The notes under the pieces were generated by a model. The model was not told the DNA's origin and did not search any database. It saw nothing but the letters and a program-made list of their open reading frames with translations. Of a stretch of DNA of 64,000 nucleotides, positions 10,505-20,149 are shown piece by piece. Every line of letters starts with the position of its first letter. Positions within the stretch are counted from its first letter, which is position 1. A program made the position numbers and the translations under genes. This DNA is from Fervidibacillus halotolerans (lineage in GTDB: Bacteria > Bacillota > Bacilli > Bacillales > Caldibacillaceae). The stretch spans positions 2,444,771 to 2,508,770 of the forward strand of contig NZ_CP106877.1 in the NCBI RefSeq assembly GCF_026547205.1, in the 5' to 3' direction.

Positions 10505-11797
10505 TTATACCTTAAATTGGGTAATTGTTTTCCGTAATTTTTCCGCATTATCCTTTAATTCAATCCCTATCTTTTGAATATTTTCCATAACATACGTTTG
10601 TTCTTGCGTCGCTGCCGCCACTTGTTGAGCACCGGCAGATGTCTGTTCGGCAATGGCAGAAACGTCCTGCGAATCTTCCGCAGTTTTTTGAATACTTTCC
10701 ATCTGTTGATCAATTAAGCGGGAGATTTCTTGAACCTCATCTGCTACTTGATAAGTCGTTTTTGCCATCGTTTCCATCATCGAATTGGCCGAACCTGCTT
10801 TTTCCACCTCTCGATTCACCGACTGCACTTGATCGGTTATACGATTGACGACCGATTTAACTTCCGCTTGAATATTCGTTATTCGTTCTGTGATGCCACT
10901 GACAGCCTTTGCACTTTCATCGGCTAGTTTTCTTACCTCTTCTGCGACAACGGCAAAACCTTGTCCATGTTCTCCAGCTCGGGCTGCTTCAATGGATGCA
11001 TTGAGGGCAAGAAGATTCGTCTGATCAGCGATATCGCCAACGAGTTGAATAATCTGTTCAATTTTCGCCGCTTGATCAGCCAGTCGCTCTACCGATTGTA
11101 GCGTTTCCTTACTCCCTTCAGAAGTATGCGTAATTCCTTCGATTAAAGAGAGGATCACCTTTTGACTTTCCGCTAATACATCGAGCATTTCTTTTACTGT
11201 CGTCTCCGAATGTTTCGCTTTTTTTTGCACATCTTTCGCCAATGAGGCTACTTCATCGATTGCCTCCGCTGTATTCGTAATCGACTGTGCTGAGTTTTCC
11301 GCTCCCTGCGATATTTCATCGACGGTTTGGGCGATGTTCTCCGACTGTTCTGTCGCTTTATTCGTTTCCTCGTTGATGAGAAGTACTTTTTCATTCGTTG
11401 CTGAGAAATTATGCTCAATCAACTTAACCATTTGCCGCAAATTTTTTAACATATGGTTAAAAGCAATCCCTAAGGATCGGACCTCATCATCCGTTTTCGC
11501 AATTACCACATCCACCGAAATATTCCCAGCGGACGCTTCTTCTGCTGCCCGTTCCAATCGCTTTATTGGCTTCACAAAATAGTAGCCTACGATATACGAT
11601 AAAATCCCCGACCAAATGATTCCGAGGGAAAGGGTAATCAAAGTAAAGACGACTTGATTCATCGATTCTTTAAAGTATAACGGATATAATACATAAATAA
11701 AAAAAGCGCTTGTTGAGTAAGTAATAATGGCCAAAATCGTCGTCATAATGACGAGCTTTATGCGGATACTGAAGCGGTACTTCCTCTTTTCTCCCAT
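10505..11797 (-). CDS. Methyl-accepting chemotaxis protein without extracellular sensor domain
   Basis: A 430-residue chemoreceptor. Two membrane helices (about 14-35 and 44-68) are separated by only a few residues, so there is no sizeable extracellular ligand domain. A HAMP linker follows (about 68-122, starting [18 protein letters not shown]), then the cytoplasmic coiled coil with the conserved hairpin tip [19 protein letters not shown] (about 258-276), which contacts CheA and CheW. Possible signals are membrane state or intracellular cues. It starts 21 bp after ywlE, probably in the same transcript; this gene is not at this place in B. subtilis. Confidence 0.9.
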   Translation of the reverse strand: MGEKRKYRFSIRIKLVIMTTILAIITYSTSAFFIYVLYPLYFKESMNQVVFTLITLSLGIIWSGILSYIVGYYFVKPIKRLERAAEEASAGNISVDVVIAKTDDEVRSLGIAFNHMLKNLRQMVKLIEHNFSATNEKVLLINEETNKATEQSENIAQTVDEISQGAENSAQSITNTAEAIDEVASLAKDVQKKAKHSETTVKEMLDVLAESQKVILSLIEGITHTSEGSKETLQSVERLADQAAKIEQIIQLVGDIADQTNLLALNASIEAARAGEHGQGFAVVAEEVRKLADESAKAVSGITERITNIQAEVKSVVNRITDQVQSVNREVEKAGSANSMMETMAKTTYQVADEVQEISRLIDQQMESIQKTAEDSQDVSAIAEQTSAGAQQVAAATQEQTYVMENIQKIGIELKDNAEKLRKTITQFKV

Positions 11798-11818
11798 CCT
11801 TATGCCTCCAATTCTTTT

Positions 11819-12256
11819 TTATTCCGCTAGTTTTTCCACCACTTTGTCCACAAGGTTCGATAGTTCTCGAAACGTTTCCCTATATGTATGAATATTGCCT
11901 CCAAAGGGATCGACTACATCCTTTTCACCTTCACCTATAAATTCGTTCAACGTAAAGGTGTTCCCTTTTGCCCGTTCAAAATGTTGGACAATAAAATCTT
12001 TATGAGATTTGGTCATCGTCAAAATGATATCCGCCCATTCCACTTCCTTTTCTGTAAGCAGCCTAGAAGAATGATTGTATGTGATATCGTTTTCATTTAA
12101 TACTTGTTTTGCTAATGGAGATGCATCTAAGCCTTCCATAGCAAAAATACCAGCCGATTGAACCTCCACATCTTCTATCTGTTTGTTGTGCAAAAGGGCA
12201 GCCGCCATCGGACTTCGGCAAGTATTCCCAGTACAAACGAATAAAACTTTTATCAT
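11819..12256 (-). CDS. ywlE: Protein-arginine phosphatase (LMW-PTP family)
   Basis: Low-molecular-weight phosphatase of 145 residues; the start is the ATG of MIKVLFVCTGNTCRSPMA after GTAGGAGGACAAAGA, not the upstream frame. The signature loop CTGNTCRS lies at about residues 8-15. The threonine in it is the residue that in Bacillus YwlE favours phospho-arginine over phospho-tyrosine. The general-acid Asp is in DPFGG. YwlE reverses McsB arginine phosphorylation, which marks proteins for ClpCP; mcsB is not in this window. Confidence 0.92.
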   Translation of the reverse strand: MIKVLFVCTGNTCRSPMAAALLHNKQIEDVEVQSAGIFAMEGLDASPLAKQVLNENDITYNHSSRLLTEKEVEWADIILTMTKSHKDFIVQHFERAKGNTFTLNEFIGEGEKDVVDPFGGNIHTYRETFRELSNLVDKVVEKLAE

Positions 12257-12383
12257 TCTTTGTCCTCCTACGTTAATTATAATAAACATGGATAAATATA
12301 CCAAGCAATATAATGGTAAAGGCCGATTATTTCAATATGTACCAATATTCGTTCAATCCGGTTTCTTTCTCCTTCAAAAGCGA

Positions 12384-12938
12384 TTAGAGGGGAAATAAAA
12401 ATTTAAGCCCGAAGAAAAAAAGGATCGAACCGCCGAACGCCTCACTATATTTTCCAAACATTCCCCCTACCTTTTTTCCGAAAAACAGACCTGTCCAAGT
12501 TAAGCATGCGGAAAAAAAGCCAAATAAAAGGATTGCGGTAACCGCCCGGGCACCGAAGATCCCTAAAGATAAACCGATGGAAAAACTGTCTATACTTACA
12601 GAAAGGGCAAATAAAATCAATCCGAACCCAACCGGTTTAAACCGAGCCGTATCATCATTTTTAAAGCTTGAAAAACACATTTGAAGCCCGATGAAAATAA
12701 GAATGATTCCTCCAGTATAGTTCGCAACTGTACCGAACGTCTCAGACAACAATTTTCCCATTAAAATTCCGAAAAAGGGCATGCAAATATGAAAAAAACC
12801 AACTGTTAATCCAATGAAAAACATTTGTTTTCGTCGTAATGGAATCATTCCCATACCAAGACCTACGGAAAAGGCATCCATACCAACGGCAAAAGCCATG
12901 ATCGATAACGTAATAAGTTCATTGATAAAGGGTATCAT
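12384..12938 (-). CDS. mntP: Manganese efflux pump, MntP family
   Basis: Six-helix membrane protein of about 184 residues starting MIPFINELITLS, after an AGGGGGAAGACG ribosome binding site. Two homologous halves each carry a conserved acidic helix motif: AVGMDAFSVGLGMG near the N-terminus and SVSIDSFSIGLSLG in the middle, typical of MntP/YwlD, which exports Mn2+. No room for a yybP-ykoY type riboswitch was seen in the 138 bp upstream. Orthologous to B. subtilis ywlD by position. Confidence 0.92.
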   Translation of the reverse strand: MIPFINELITLSIMAFAVGMDAFSVGLGMGMIPLRRKQMFFIGLTVGFFHICMPFFGILMGKLLSETFGTVANYTGGIILIFIGLQMCFSSFKNDDTARFKPVGFGLILFALSVSIDSFSIGLSLGIFGARAVTAILLFGFFSACLTWTGLFFGKKVGGMFGKYSEAFGGSILFFFGLKFLFPL

Positions 12939-13076
12939 CGTCTTCCCCCTAAAACATTGGGACATGCTTAAATAAACATATGCTTGTTTTAGGAGGAATA
13001 GACATATTACGAAAATGATAACTGTTTTTCGTATTTCTTTTTCGAAAAAATTGATCGTTTTTTAAATCCGTTGAAA

Positions 13077-14132
13077 TCAGTCAGCCTGTGATTCCTTAAG
13101 GATGTGATAACCAGCAGACTTTTTTAGACGATTCATAATCGCTTCCCCAATTCCTCGGGTCGGAAAGGTCTCACTTAAAATAATGTCCACCTCGGTATCG
13201 TCGAATGCTCGCAAACTTTCATATAGATGGTTCGCTACCGTAGATAAGTCGGTACGTTTCCCACATGTAATTAATACATCCGCATGGAACAGATCGGAAT
13301 GTTCTTCCGTTGTTAAAACGCCTACTTTTTTCCCTTCAGAATGATAACGATCGATCATTTGTTGCATAAAACTTATCGACCCGTCAACCAATATGACCGG
13401 TGCCTTCGGAGCATAATGGGTATATTTCATACCGGGGGATTTCGGTCTTTCATCCTTTGAATGAAGGGCGGGATCAGTGGATACGGTGCCGATTACCTTC
13501 TCGATCTCTTCCTTCGTAATTCCACCGGGTCGTAAAATCATCGGCGTTGAACCTGTACAATCGATTACGGTCGATTCCACCCCGACCCCTGTATTGCCAC
13601 CGTCGATGATACCAGCTATTTTTCCGTTCATATCATTCAATACGTGTTGAAATTTGGTAGGAGATGGTTTCCCAGATATATTTGCACTTGGGGCTGCTAA
13701 CGGAAGCCCAGAAGCTCGGATTAGCGCTAAGGCGATCGGGTGATCCGGCATACGCATGGCAACTGTCGATAAACCAGCTGTCGCCCGGTCAGACAAAATT
13801 CCCTCTTTCTTACGTAATATAATTGTCAGCGGACCCGGCCAAAAGGAATGCATTAACTTCGTGGCAACTTCCGGAATTTCTTCGACATATTGTTCCACTT
13901 CCCTTTGATCACTAATATGAATAATGAGTGGATTATCACTCGGTCTTCCCTTTGCTTCGAATATTTTTGTTACCGCCTCATCGCTTTTGGCATTCGCCCC
14001 CAGCCCGTAAACCGTTTCTGTCGGAAAGGCGACGACCTCATTTTTTTGTAACCATCTGGCTGCTTCCATGATTTGTGGAAATGTGGGTAAATTATCCACA
14101 GATTTATCCACTTCCCATATTTTCGTTTCCAT
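13077..14132 (-). CDS. ywlC: Threonylcarbamoyl-AMP synthase, Sua5/YwlC
   Basis: Makes threonylcarbamoyl-AMP from threonine, bicarbonate and ATP, the first step of t6A37 tRNA modification. The 351-residue protein has an N-terminal YrdC domain (about 20-210) with KNEVVAFPTETVYGLGANA and the KAKGRPSDNPL-like EAKGRPSDNPLIIH, followed by a Sua5-specific C-terminal domain starting after SPGMKYTHYAP (about 235). It is the last gene before the DnaA-box cluster, and two of the boxes lie in its first codons. Confidence 0.95.
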   Translation of the reverse strand: METKIWEVDKSVDNLPTFPQIMEAARWLQKNEVVAFPTETVYGLGANAKSDEAVTKIFEAKGRPSDNPLIIHISDQREVEQYVEEIPEVATKLMHSFWPGPLTIILRKKEGILSDRATAGLSTVAMRMPDHPIALALIRASGLPLAAPSANISGKPSPTKFQHVLNDMNGKIAGIIDGGNTGVGVESTVIDCTGSTPMILRPGGITKEEIEKVIGTVSTDPALHSKDERPKSPGMKYTHYAPKAPVILVDGSISFMQQMIDRYHSEGKKVGVLTTEEHSDLFHADVLITCGKRTDLSTVANHLYESLRAFDDTEVDIILSETFPTRGIGEAIMNRLKKSAGYHILKESQAD

Positions 14133-14315
14133 AAATGACTCCTTCTTTGTGTAAAAATAAAATGCCTATTGTATCAATCATTATACCGCAATTTGTAAAA
14201 GAAAATAAATCATTGAAAAGGAAATTCGGAAGGTTATCCACAATTTGTGAATAATCCCTAGTAATATGTGAATAACTTTGTGCTTAAATCGATCGTTTTT
14301 ATAACTTTATCCACA
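14092..14315. promoter_or_regulatory. DnaA-box cluster between ywlC and spoIIR
   Basis: Five exact matches to TTATNCACA and one single-mismatch copy occur in 224 bp. Plus-strand boxes are at 14092-14100, 14104-14112 (last base T), 14234-14242 and 14307-14315. Minus-strand boxes are at 14246-14254 and 14267-14275. The spacing of 14234 to 14275 puts three boxes within 42 bp. A DnaA-box cluster at ywlC is one of the known DnaA-binding clusters outside oriC in B. subtilis, so the site appears conserved. Its exact role here is inferred. Confidence 0.8.
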
Positions 14316-14428
14316 ATTCTTACGATCTGTCTTCCTCCGATTTTTTCTATTCCCCTTTCTTAACCTACAAAAGGGACGATTCCAATCGATTGGAAAAAGG
14401 AGATAAATAGAAAAAAATGCTTCATCGA

Positions 14429-14457
14429 GTATAAGTTTCATAGAATTGGTCAACAAT
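14429..14457 (+). promoter_or_regulatory. Possible SigF promoter of spoIIR
   Basis: GTATA at 14429-14433 and GGTCAACAAT at 14448-14457 resemble the SigF pattern GYWTA-N15-GGNNANANT, but the spacer is 14 and the -10 element is imperfect. Position about 25 nt before the spoIIR start fits. SpoIIR is SigF-controlled in B. subtilis. Confidence 0.3.
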
Positions 14458-14481
14458 GATGTACTGAAGGGAGAGAGAGCC

Positions 14482-15171
14482 ATGAAAAAAAATCATAGTT
14501 TTGTAGCCGCCTTCTTTTTTATCGTTGTTACCATTGCGACAACCTTCAGTTTATATATTCCGAAAAGTTTCGCTACTAGTGAAGATATAGTTACTATTCC
14601 CAATGAAGCAATTCGCTTACGAATTTTAGCCAATAGCAATTCCGAACGGGATCAACGAATTAAACGGGAAATTCGGGATGTCGTAAATGAACAAATTTCC
14701 GAATGGGTTCAGGATCTTACCTCTTTTGAACAAGCACGGTCGGTGATTATCGATCATTTAGATGAAATCGAGGCTTTATCTTTATCGGTTTTAGAAAAGG
14801 AAAATGTTCATCAACCTTTAGAAGTAGACTTTGGACCGGTCCAGTTTCCAACAAAATTATACGGGCAATTTCTTTATCCGGCCGGTACATATGAGGCTGT
14901 ACGAATAACGATTGGTGAAGGAAAGGGTGCCAATTGGTGGTGCGTCCTTTTTCCGCCCCTTTGTTTCCTCGACTTTTCCACAGGCACAGCAGTACAGGAT
15001 GATTCGGATGGAAGTCAATCAACGACCCTTGAAGGGGAAAGGAAAAAAGATCAATCGAAAAAGGACACGAAAGAAGGGAATAATCACTTCGTAGAAGATA
15101 CTGAAAAGGAACCGAAAGTAAAGTTTTTTATCATCGAGATTTTCGAAAAAATTATCTCGTTTTTTACCTAA
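14482..15171 (+). CDS. spoIIR: Stage II sporulation protein R
   Basis: Forespore-secreted signal protein that triggers SpoIIGA to process pro-SigE in the mother cell. With the ATG of MKKNHSFVAAFFF, preceded by GGGAGAGAGAG, it has 229 residues. It shows a signal sequence (about 5-30), then the conserved SpoIIR core with IPNEAIRLRILANSNSERDQ near residues 37-56. The final 60 residues are charged and rich in Lys, Asp and Glu, with a hydrophobic end. It is the only plus-strand gene in this stretch and is convergent with prmC. Confidence 0.93.
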   Translation: MKKNHSFVAAFFFIVVTIATTFSLYIPKSFATSEDIVTIPNEAIRLRILANSNSERDQRIKREIRDVVNEQISEWVQDLTSFEQARSVIIDHLDEIEALSLSVLEKENVHQPLEVDFGPVQFPTKLYGQFLYPAGTYEAVRITIGEGKGANWWCVLFPPLCFLDFSTGTAVQDDSDGSQSTTLEGERKKDQSKKDTKEGNNHFVEDTEKEPKVKFFIIEIFEKIISFFT

Positions 15172-15216
15172 CAACTTCCAAAAGCAAATGGATGGTTTGA
15201 GAAAGAGCCACACTTA

Positions 15217-15266
15217 GAAAAAAGTAGTACGAAAACCGATATTTCGGAATTTGTACCACTTTTTTA
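15217..15266. terminator. Bidirectional terminator between spoIIR and prmC
   Basis: A long imperfect inverted repeat: AAAAAAGTAGTACGAAAACCGA pairs with TCGGAATTTGTACCACTTTTTT around a 6-base loop, with A- and T-runs at the two ends. It can serve both converging genes. Confidence 0.8.
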
Positions 15267-15291
15267 TCGTCCTATTAACATTTTCATATTG

Positions 15292-16158
15292 TTACCTACG
15301 GATGCACGCAAAGACCATCCGTTGTTTTCCATTTATATCCTTTATGATTTCTACTTCTGCATTCGAAAATCGATTCAAAATCAATTCCTTAACAGCTTTT
15401 CCTTGGGTGTGACCGATTTCAAATCCGATGAGGGTTGACTTTTTCATTACATCGGGTAACTGGTCGATAATCCTTCGGTAGAAGGTTAAACCGTCCGAAC
15501 CGGCAAATAAAGCTTGTTTCGGTTCATAATTTTTTACGGTAATCGGCAAATTATCCATTTCTCCAATTGGAATGTACGGAGGATTGGAGATGATACAGTC
15601 GAACTGCTTCTTTCCAATCAGAGGAGCAAGGAGATCCCCTTCAACAAACTCGATATTTGCTCCGTATTGACGTGCGTTTTTTTTGGCGATTTTTAACGAT
15701 TTCGGTGATATATCCGTCGCGGTTACATGGAGTTCGGGCATCTCCAATTTTAATGTAATCGCAATCGCGCCGCTTCCCGTACCGATGTCTACTACTTCCA
15801 ACGATTGATCGGAAAAACACGTTTTCATTCGTTCGATCGCACCGAGGACAAGTTCTTCCGTCTCTGGACGGGGAATGAGACAATGTTCGCTAACATACAA
15901 TTTTCGTCCGAAAAATTCCTCATAACCGGTTACGTATTGAATAGGAACCCCTTCTCCGTGCTGAACGATCATCTCTTTAAACGTCCGATATTCCGATTCG
16001 CTTAACGGACGGTGTAAATTCGCAAGGAGTTCAGCCCGTTCCATTTGGAGACAAAAACCCATGGCGATATACCCGGCATTTTCTTCCCGGTCCCTTTCCC
16101 GCAAATAGTCACGAGCCCAATTCAACGCTTCAAAAACTTTCGGTTCATTCCTTTTCAT
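15292..16158 (-). CDS. prmC: Release factor glutamine methyltransferase
   Basis: N5-methylates the glutamine of the GGQ motif of peptide release factors using S-adenosylmethionine. The protein has 288 residues: an N-terminal helical domain (1-80), then a Rossmann methyltransferase fold with [13 protein letters not shown] (about 122-134) and the signature NPPY at 192-195. It overlaps the end of prfA by 14 bp, so it is translated with its substrate RF1, a conserved arrangement. Confidence 0.96.
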   Translation of the reverse strand: MKRNEPKVFEALNWARDYLRERDREENAGYIAMGFCLQMERAELLANLHRPLSESEYRTFKEMIVQHGEGVPIQYVTGYEEFFGRKLYVSEHCLIPRPETEELVLGAIERMKTCFSDQSLEVVDIGTGSGAIAITLKLEMPELHVTATDISPKSLKIAKKNARQYGANIEFVEGDLLAPLIGKKQFDCIISNPPYIPIGEMDNLPITVKNYEPKQALFAGSDGLTFYRRIIDQLPDVMKKSTLIGFEIGHTQGKAVKELILNRFSNAEVEIIKDINGKQRMVFACIRR

Positions 16159-17215
16159 TTTCCAATATCGTCGCCTGTTCGTTTAAAATAAGGGCTTCGA
16201 TTATTTCTTCCAATTTCCCTTCCAACACTTGGTCAAGTTTTTGAATCGTTAAACCAATGCGATGATCGGTTACTCGATTTTGCGGGAAATTATACGTTCG
16301 GATCCGTTCGGAGCGGTCACCTGTTCCAACCGCTGATTTTCGTGTTGCATCATATTCAGCTTGAGCCTCTTGCTGAAATTTATCATAAATGCGTGCCCGT
16401 AAAACTTTCATCGCTTTTTCTTTATTTTTAATTTGGGATTTTTCATCTTGGCAAGATACAACGATCCCCGTCGGAATATGGGTTAAACGCACGGCAGACA
16501 TGGTCGTATTTACGCTTTGTCCCCCCGGTCCACTGGATGCGAACGTATCTACTCGAATATCTTTTTCGTAAATTTCCACTTCCACTTCTTCAGCTTCCGG
16601 TAAGCATGCGACGGTGGCCGTAGACGTATGAATGCGTCCACCCGATTCCGTTTCCGGTACCCGTTGGACACGGTGTGCACCGTTTTCAAATTTTAATTTA
16701 GAATAGGCACCTTTTCCGTTAATCATAAAAATAATTTCCTTGTATCCACCGAGTCCAGTCGGATGAGCTTCGATCACATCGATTTTCCACCCTTGTGACT
16801 CGGCGTATTTACTATACATGCGGAATAAATCTCCAGCAAAAAGAGCCGCCTCGTCTCCTCCCGCTGCTCCCCGAATTTCCATAATGACGTTTTTATCGTC
16901 GTTCGGATCTTTCGGTATCAATAAGATTTTTAATGTTTCTTCCAACTGTTCGATTCGCTTTTCTAATTCCTCTACTTCTTCTTTAACCATTTCCCGCATA
17001 TCCGGTTCCAATTTTTCTTCTAACAGTTGTTTAGCTTCTTGCCATTCCTTTTTAACTGTTTTATATTCCCGATATACTTGGACGGTTTCTTCTATATCCG
17101 ATTGTTCCTTTGAATATTCCCTCAATTTCTTCGGATCGCTAACGACGTCCGGATCACTGAGTAATTCATTTAATTTTTCGTAACGATCTTCAACTGCCTG
17201 TAATCGATCAAACAT
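16145..17215 (-). CDS. prfA: Peptide chain release factor 1
   Basis: RF1 recognises UAA and UAG and triggers peptide release. The start is the ATG of [19 protein letters not shown] after GAGGTGAACATC, giving 356 residues. The stop-codon recognition loop reads RVPETES (PxT type, about 185-191), and the catalytic GGQ lies at 231-233 in [12 protein letters not shown]. The downstream, overlapping prmC modifies that glutamine. In B. subtilis several genes including racA lie between prfA and tdk; here tdk is directly upstream. Confidence 0.97.
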   Translation of the reverse strand: MFDRLQAVEDRYEKLNELLSDPDVVSDPKKLREYSKEQSDIEETVQVYREYKTVKKEWQEAKQLLEEKLEPDMREMVKEEVEELEKRIEQLEETLKILLIPKDPNDDKNVIMEIRGAAGGDEAALFAGDLFRMYSKYAESQGWKIDVIEAHPTGLGGYKEIIFMINGKGAYSKLKFENGAHRVQRVPETESGGRIHTSTATVACLPEAEEVEVEIYEKDIRVDTFASSGPGGQSVNTTMSAVRLTHIPTGIVVSCQDEKSQIKNKEKAMKVLRARIYDKFQQEAQAEYDATRKSAVGTGDRSERIRTYNFPQNRVTDHRIGLTIQKLDQVLEGKLEEIIEALILNEQATILENEKE

Positions 17216-17330
17216 GATGTTCACCTCATCTCCCATTTACTATTAACCGATGGAAAATCCATTGACTTTCCACTAAAGATGTATAGAAAATGCGTTACTG
17301 AAAAGGAGCTAGGAATTTTGAATTTATGGA

Positions 17331-17966
17331 CTATTCCCGAGGCTCATTTACAAGTTTCGTTTGATTTTTCAAATTATATTCTTCCTTTGGCGAATCCGGG
17401 ACCTCATGGTGATGGCGACATCTCGGTTCATAACTCTCGCTAGCCCCCACCAATATGACTGGATCATAATAGGACGCAGGTTTCCCTTCGATTAAACGCT
17501 GTGTTCTACTAGCAGGGGCCCCACAAATTGAACATACGGCTTGGAGTTTCGTCAACTGTTCAGCTATACTTAATAATTTTGGCATCGGTCCGAACGGCTC
17601 TCCACGAAAATCTTGATCCAAGCCGGCTAAAATGACACGATATCCTTCATCTGCCAAATGTTGGGCCACGTCAACAATGGTATCATCGAAAAATTGAACT
17701 TCGTCTACAGCAATACAATCGATTTCCGTTGTGATGTAATTATAAATTTCCTCCGCATTTCGAATCGGCCTTGCCCGTACAGCTTCTCCATTATGGGAGA
17801 CGACTTCCTCCTTACTATATCGATCATCGATTTTCGGTTTAAAAACAGCTACTTTCTGCTTTGCAAAATGGCATCTACGAACTCTACGAATTAATTCCTC
17901 CGATTTTCCTGAAAACATGCTACCACAAATCACTTCAATCCAGCCGGCTTGTTTCATCACGTACAT
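17331..17966 (-). CDS. tdk: Thymidine kinase
   Basis: Type II thymidine kinase phosphorylating thymidine with ATP. The start is the ATG of [12 protein letters not shown], after GGGAGGAGAG, giving 211 residues. Visible are the P-loop [12 protein letters not shown] (about 14-25), the DEVQFF Walker-B/catalytic-Glu segment, the lasso region, and the structural zinc ligands CSICGAP and CRHHH. Only about 114 bp separate it from prfA, and no terminator is obvious there. Confidence 0.96.
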   Translation of the reverse strand: MYVMKQAGWIEVICGSMFSGKSEELIRRVRRCHFAKQKVAVFKPKIDDRYSKEEVVSHNGEAVRARPIRNAEEIYNYITTEIDCIAVDEVQFFDDTIVDVAQHLADEGYRVILAGLDQDFRGEPFGPMPKLLSIAEQLTKLQAVCSICGAPASRTQRLIEGKPASYYDPVILVGASESYEPRCRHHHEVPDSPKEEYNLKNQTKLVNEPRE

Positions 17967-18111
17967 GAAAAATTGCTCTCCTCCCGTCAACTATATCCTA
18001 TATATCATATCACTTACAATATCGACCGTTTCCCTAGAATATCATTACCCTTTTATAATAAGACAAAACTCGCTCATTTTGCACTTCTTTTTTCAAATGG
18101 AAAAATCCCAT

Positions 18112-18152
18112 AAAAAAACAGGCAAGGAAAAGTTTGTGCTTGCCTGTTTTCT
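18112..18152 (-). terminator. Terminator of rpmE
   Basis: Minus strand: AAAACAGGCAAG, a 12-base loop, CTTGCCTGTTTTTTT. The 11-bp stem followed by seven T lies 42 nt after the rpmE stop. The A-run at the other end may also allow termination on the plus strand. Confidence 0.85.
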
Positions 18153-18193
18153 TTAAATCATTATATTGACAAAAAACAATCTTACTTAACCGA

Positions 18194-18394
18194 TTATTTA
18201 AGACCATACTTTTTATTGAACCGTTCAACACGTCCGTCCGCTGCTGCGAATCGTTGACGGCCGGTATAGAAAGGATGGCATTCTGAACAAACTTCCACAC
18301 GAAGATTATTTTTTACCGAGCCGGTTTCGAATTCATTCCCACAAGCACATTTGACGGTTACGCGTTTGTATTCCGGATGGATTCCTGCTTTCAT
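18194..18394 (-). CDS. rpmE: Ribosomal protein L31, zinc-binding type
   Basis: 66-residue large-subunit ribosomal protein. It carries the zinc-binding set Cys16, Cys18, Cys36 and Cys39 (KCACGNEF and [11 protein letters not shown]), so it is the C+ paralogue used in zinc-replete cells; the Zur-controlled C- form (ytiA-type) is not in the window. It has its own promoter and terminator, between rho and tdk, as in B. subtilis. Confidence 0.97.
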   Translation of the reverse strand: MKAGIHPEYKRVTVKCACGNEFETGSVKNNLRVEVCSECHPFYTGRQRFAAADGRVERFNKKYGLK

Positions 18395-18476
18395 CCTATT
18401 TCAACTCCTTCTGCCCTGCATCTTTCTGATACAGAGTTAATCTCGTGTAAGTCCTTCAATAAAACACACTGGTAAC

Positions 18477-18505
18477 ATTATAACAACGTGAAGTTAGAAA
18501 TGCAA
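18477..18505 (-). promoter_or_regulatory. SigA promoter of rpmE
   Basis: TTGCAT (18500-18505) and a perfect TATAAT (18477-18482) on the minus strand with a 17-bp spacer, about 80 nt upstream of the rpmE ATG. Confidence 0.6.
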
Positions 18506-18538
18506 TAATCATTTTTTGGAATTTTTACCACGGATTCT

Positions 18539-19834
18539 TTATGCTGAATTGCCCCGCCGATTTACACCATTGGCTTTTAATTCGTCAATCAGATATTCGA
18601 TGAATTCCTCGTTCGATTTCGTTTGTTGCAACTTTCGTAAAAATTTTTCAGCAAAATCCGGCGTATCCGACATCGATTTTCGCACAGCCCACAACACTTC
18701 CAAGTGGGATTTGGGCAGTAGCAATTCTTCCTTTCGGGTACCAGATCTTCGAATATCAATGGCAGGGAAAATTCGTCGTTCAGCTAGGGAACGATCTAAA
18801 TGCAATTCCATATTGCCTGTCCCTTTAAATTCTTCATATATAACGTCATCCATACGGGAACCCGTATCGATTAATGCCGTAGCTAAAATCGTTAAACTTC
18901 CACCCTCTTCAATATTTCTAGCAGCCCCGAAGAAACGTTTAGGACGGTGAAAAGCAGCCGGATCGATTCCACCAGATAAAGTCCTTCCACTAGGTGGGAT
19001 GACGAGGTTATAGGCACGGGCAAGTCTTGTAATACTATCCATCAAAATAATGACATCCCGCTTATGCTCTACAAGACGCATCGCTCGATCGAGAACGAGC
19101 TCGGCCACTTTTATATGATTTTCCGGTACTTCATCAAAAGTGGAACTGACGACTTCCGCATCCACAGACCGTTCGATATCCGTTACTTCCTCTGGACGTT
19201 CATCGATTAATAAGACGATCAATTCCGCTTCCGGATGGTTTTTTGTAATGCTATTGGCAATTTGTTTTAATAACATCGTTTTTCCGGCTTTCGGTGGGGC
19301 CACGATTAATCCCCTCTGTCCAAAACCGACCGGGGTCATTAAATCCATAATTCTTGTCGATAAAATATGGGGCTCGGTTTCCAATTTAATTTGTCGGTCC
19401 GGATAAAGGGGCGTTAATGCAGGAAAATGGACCCGTTCCTTCGCTACTTCCGGATCTTCACCGTTAACCGCTTCTACATGAAGGAGACCGAAATATCGTT
19501 CATTTTCCTTCGGCGGACGTACTTTCCCAGATACTTTATCTCCGTTTCGTAAATCAAATCGCCGAATTTGGGACGCAGAAATATAAATATCCTCCGAACT
19601 CGGTGAATAGTTGATTGGACGTAAAAATCCGAACCCTTCAGATTGGATGATGTCGAGCACACCTTCCATGAAAAAATATCCTTCCCGCTCGGCACGGGCC
19701 TTTAAAATGGAAAAAATTAATTCCTTTTTCGTCAACTTGCTGTAATAAGAAACTTGAAACTTCCGCGCAAGTTCATATAACTCTTTTAACTTCATATTTT
19801 CTAACTGGGAAAGATTCACATTCGTTTCTTCCAA
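18539..19834 (-). CDS. rho: Transcription termination factor Rho
   Basis: Hexameric RNA helicase that ends transcription. The N-terminal domain begins near [16 protein letters not shown]. It is followed by the RNA-binding cold-shock-like domain (GFGFLRP), then the ATPase domain with Walker [10 protein letters not shown], Walker B VIILMDS, Q-loop TLSGGID and the arginine finger region. The ORF is open for 465 codons, but the first 34 are Lys/Phe-rich and unlike Rho. I place the start at a TTG about 7 nt after GGTG (about 431 residues); a GTG 15 nt further in is equally possible. Confidence 0.94.
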   Translation of the reverse strand: MEETNVNLSQLENMKLKELYELARKFQVSYYSKLTKKELIFSILKARAEREGYFFMEGVLDIIQSEGFGFLRPINYSPSSEDIYISASQIRRFDLRNGDKVSGKVRPPKENERYFGLLHVEAVNGEDPEVAKERVHFPALTPLYPDRQIKLETEPHILSTRIMDLMTPVGFGQRGLIVAPPKAGKTMLLKQIANSITKNHPEAELIVLLIDERPEEVTDIERSVDAEVVSSTFDEVPENHIKVAELVLDRAMRLVEHKRDVIILMDSITRLARAYNLVIPPSGRTLSGGIDPAAFHRPKRFFGAARNIEEGGSLTILATALIDTGSRMDDVIYEEFKGTGNMELHLDRSLAERRIFPAIDIRRSGTRKEELLLPKSHLEVLWAVRKSMSDTPDFAEKFLRKLQQTKSNEEFIEYLIDELKANGVNRRGNSA

Positions 19835-20082
19835 TACTGTACACCACGCTTTTTTTTTAAAATATATGATTATGAAAAATTGTCTATCGGATTGTTTGGA
19901 TTTGAAAAAGGAAGGCAGAATTGATAAGGCAAGCATGGGGCGCTTTACGATTATCTAAATGATGAAAAACGTGCAATTACATTTATCCATATTACTTTAA
20001 TATTATATAGAGAAAAATCACCATTGTAAATAAAAAGATTATTTCCCAATCATCTCAAAGGAGGATTAATCCGAACGTTCGC

Positions 20083-20124
20083 ATTTTACGGAAGCAACCG
20101 TCAAAACAGATGCTTCCGTAAAAG
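20083..20124 (-). terminator. Terminator of glpX
   Basis: Minus strand TTTTACGGAAGCA-loop-TGCTTCCGTAAAA: a perfect 12-bp stem 26 nt after the glpX stop. The following T-run is weak, and the structure is the main evidence. Confidence 0.65.
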
Positions 20125-20149
20125 TTCACGTTTTTTATGGTCGATTGAA

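Noticed and set aside
12939..13076. Manganese riboswitch upstream of mntP
   Set aside because: The gap is only 138 bp and I could not find the yybP-ykoY core or a terminator stem.
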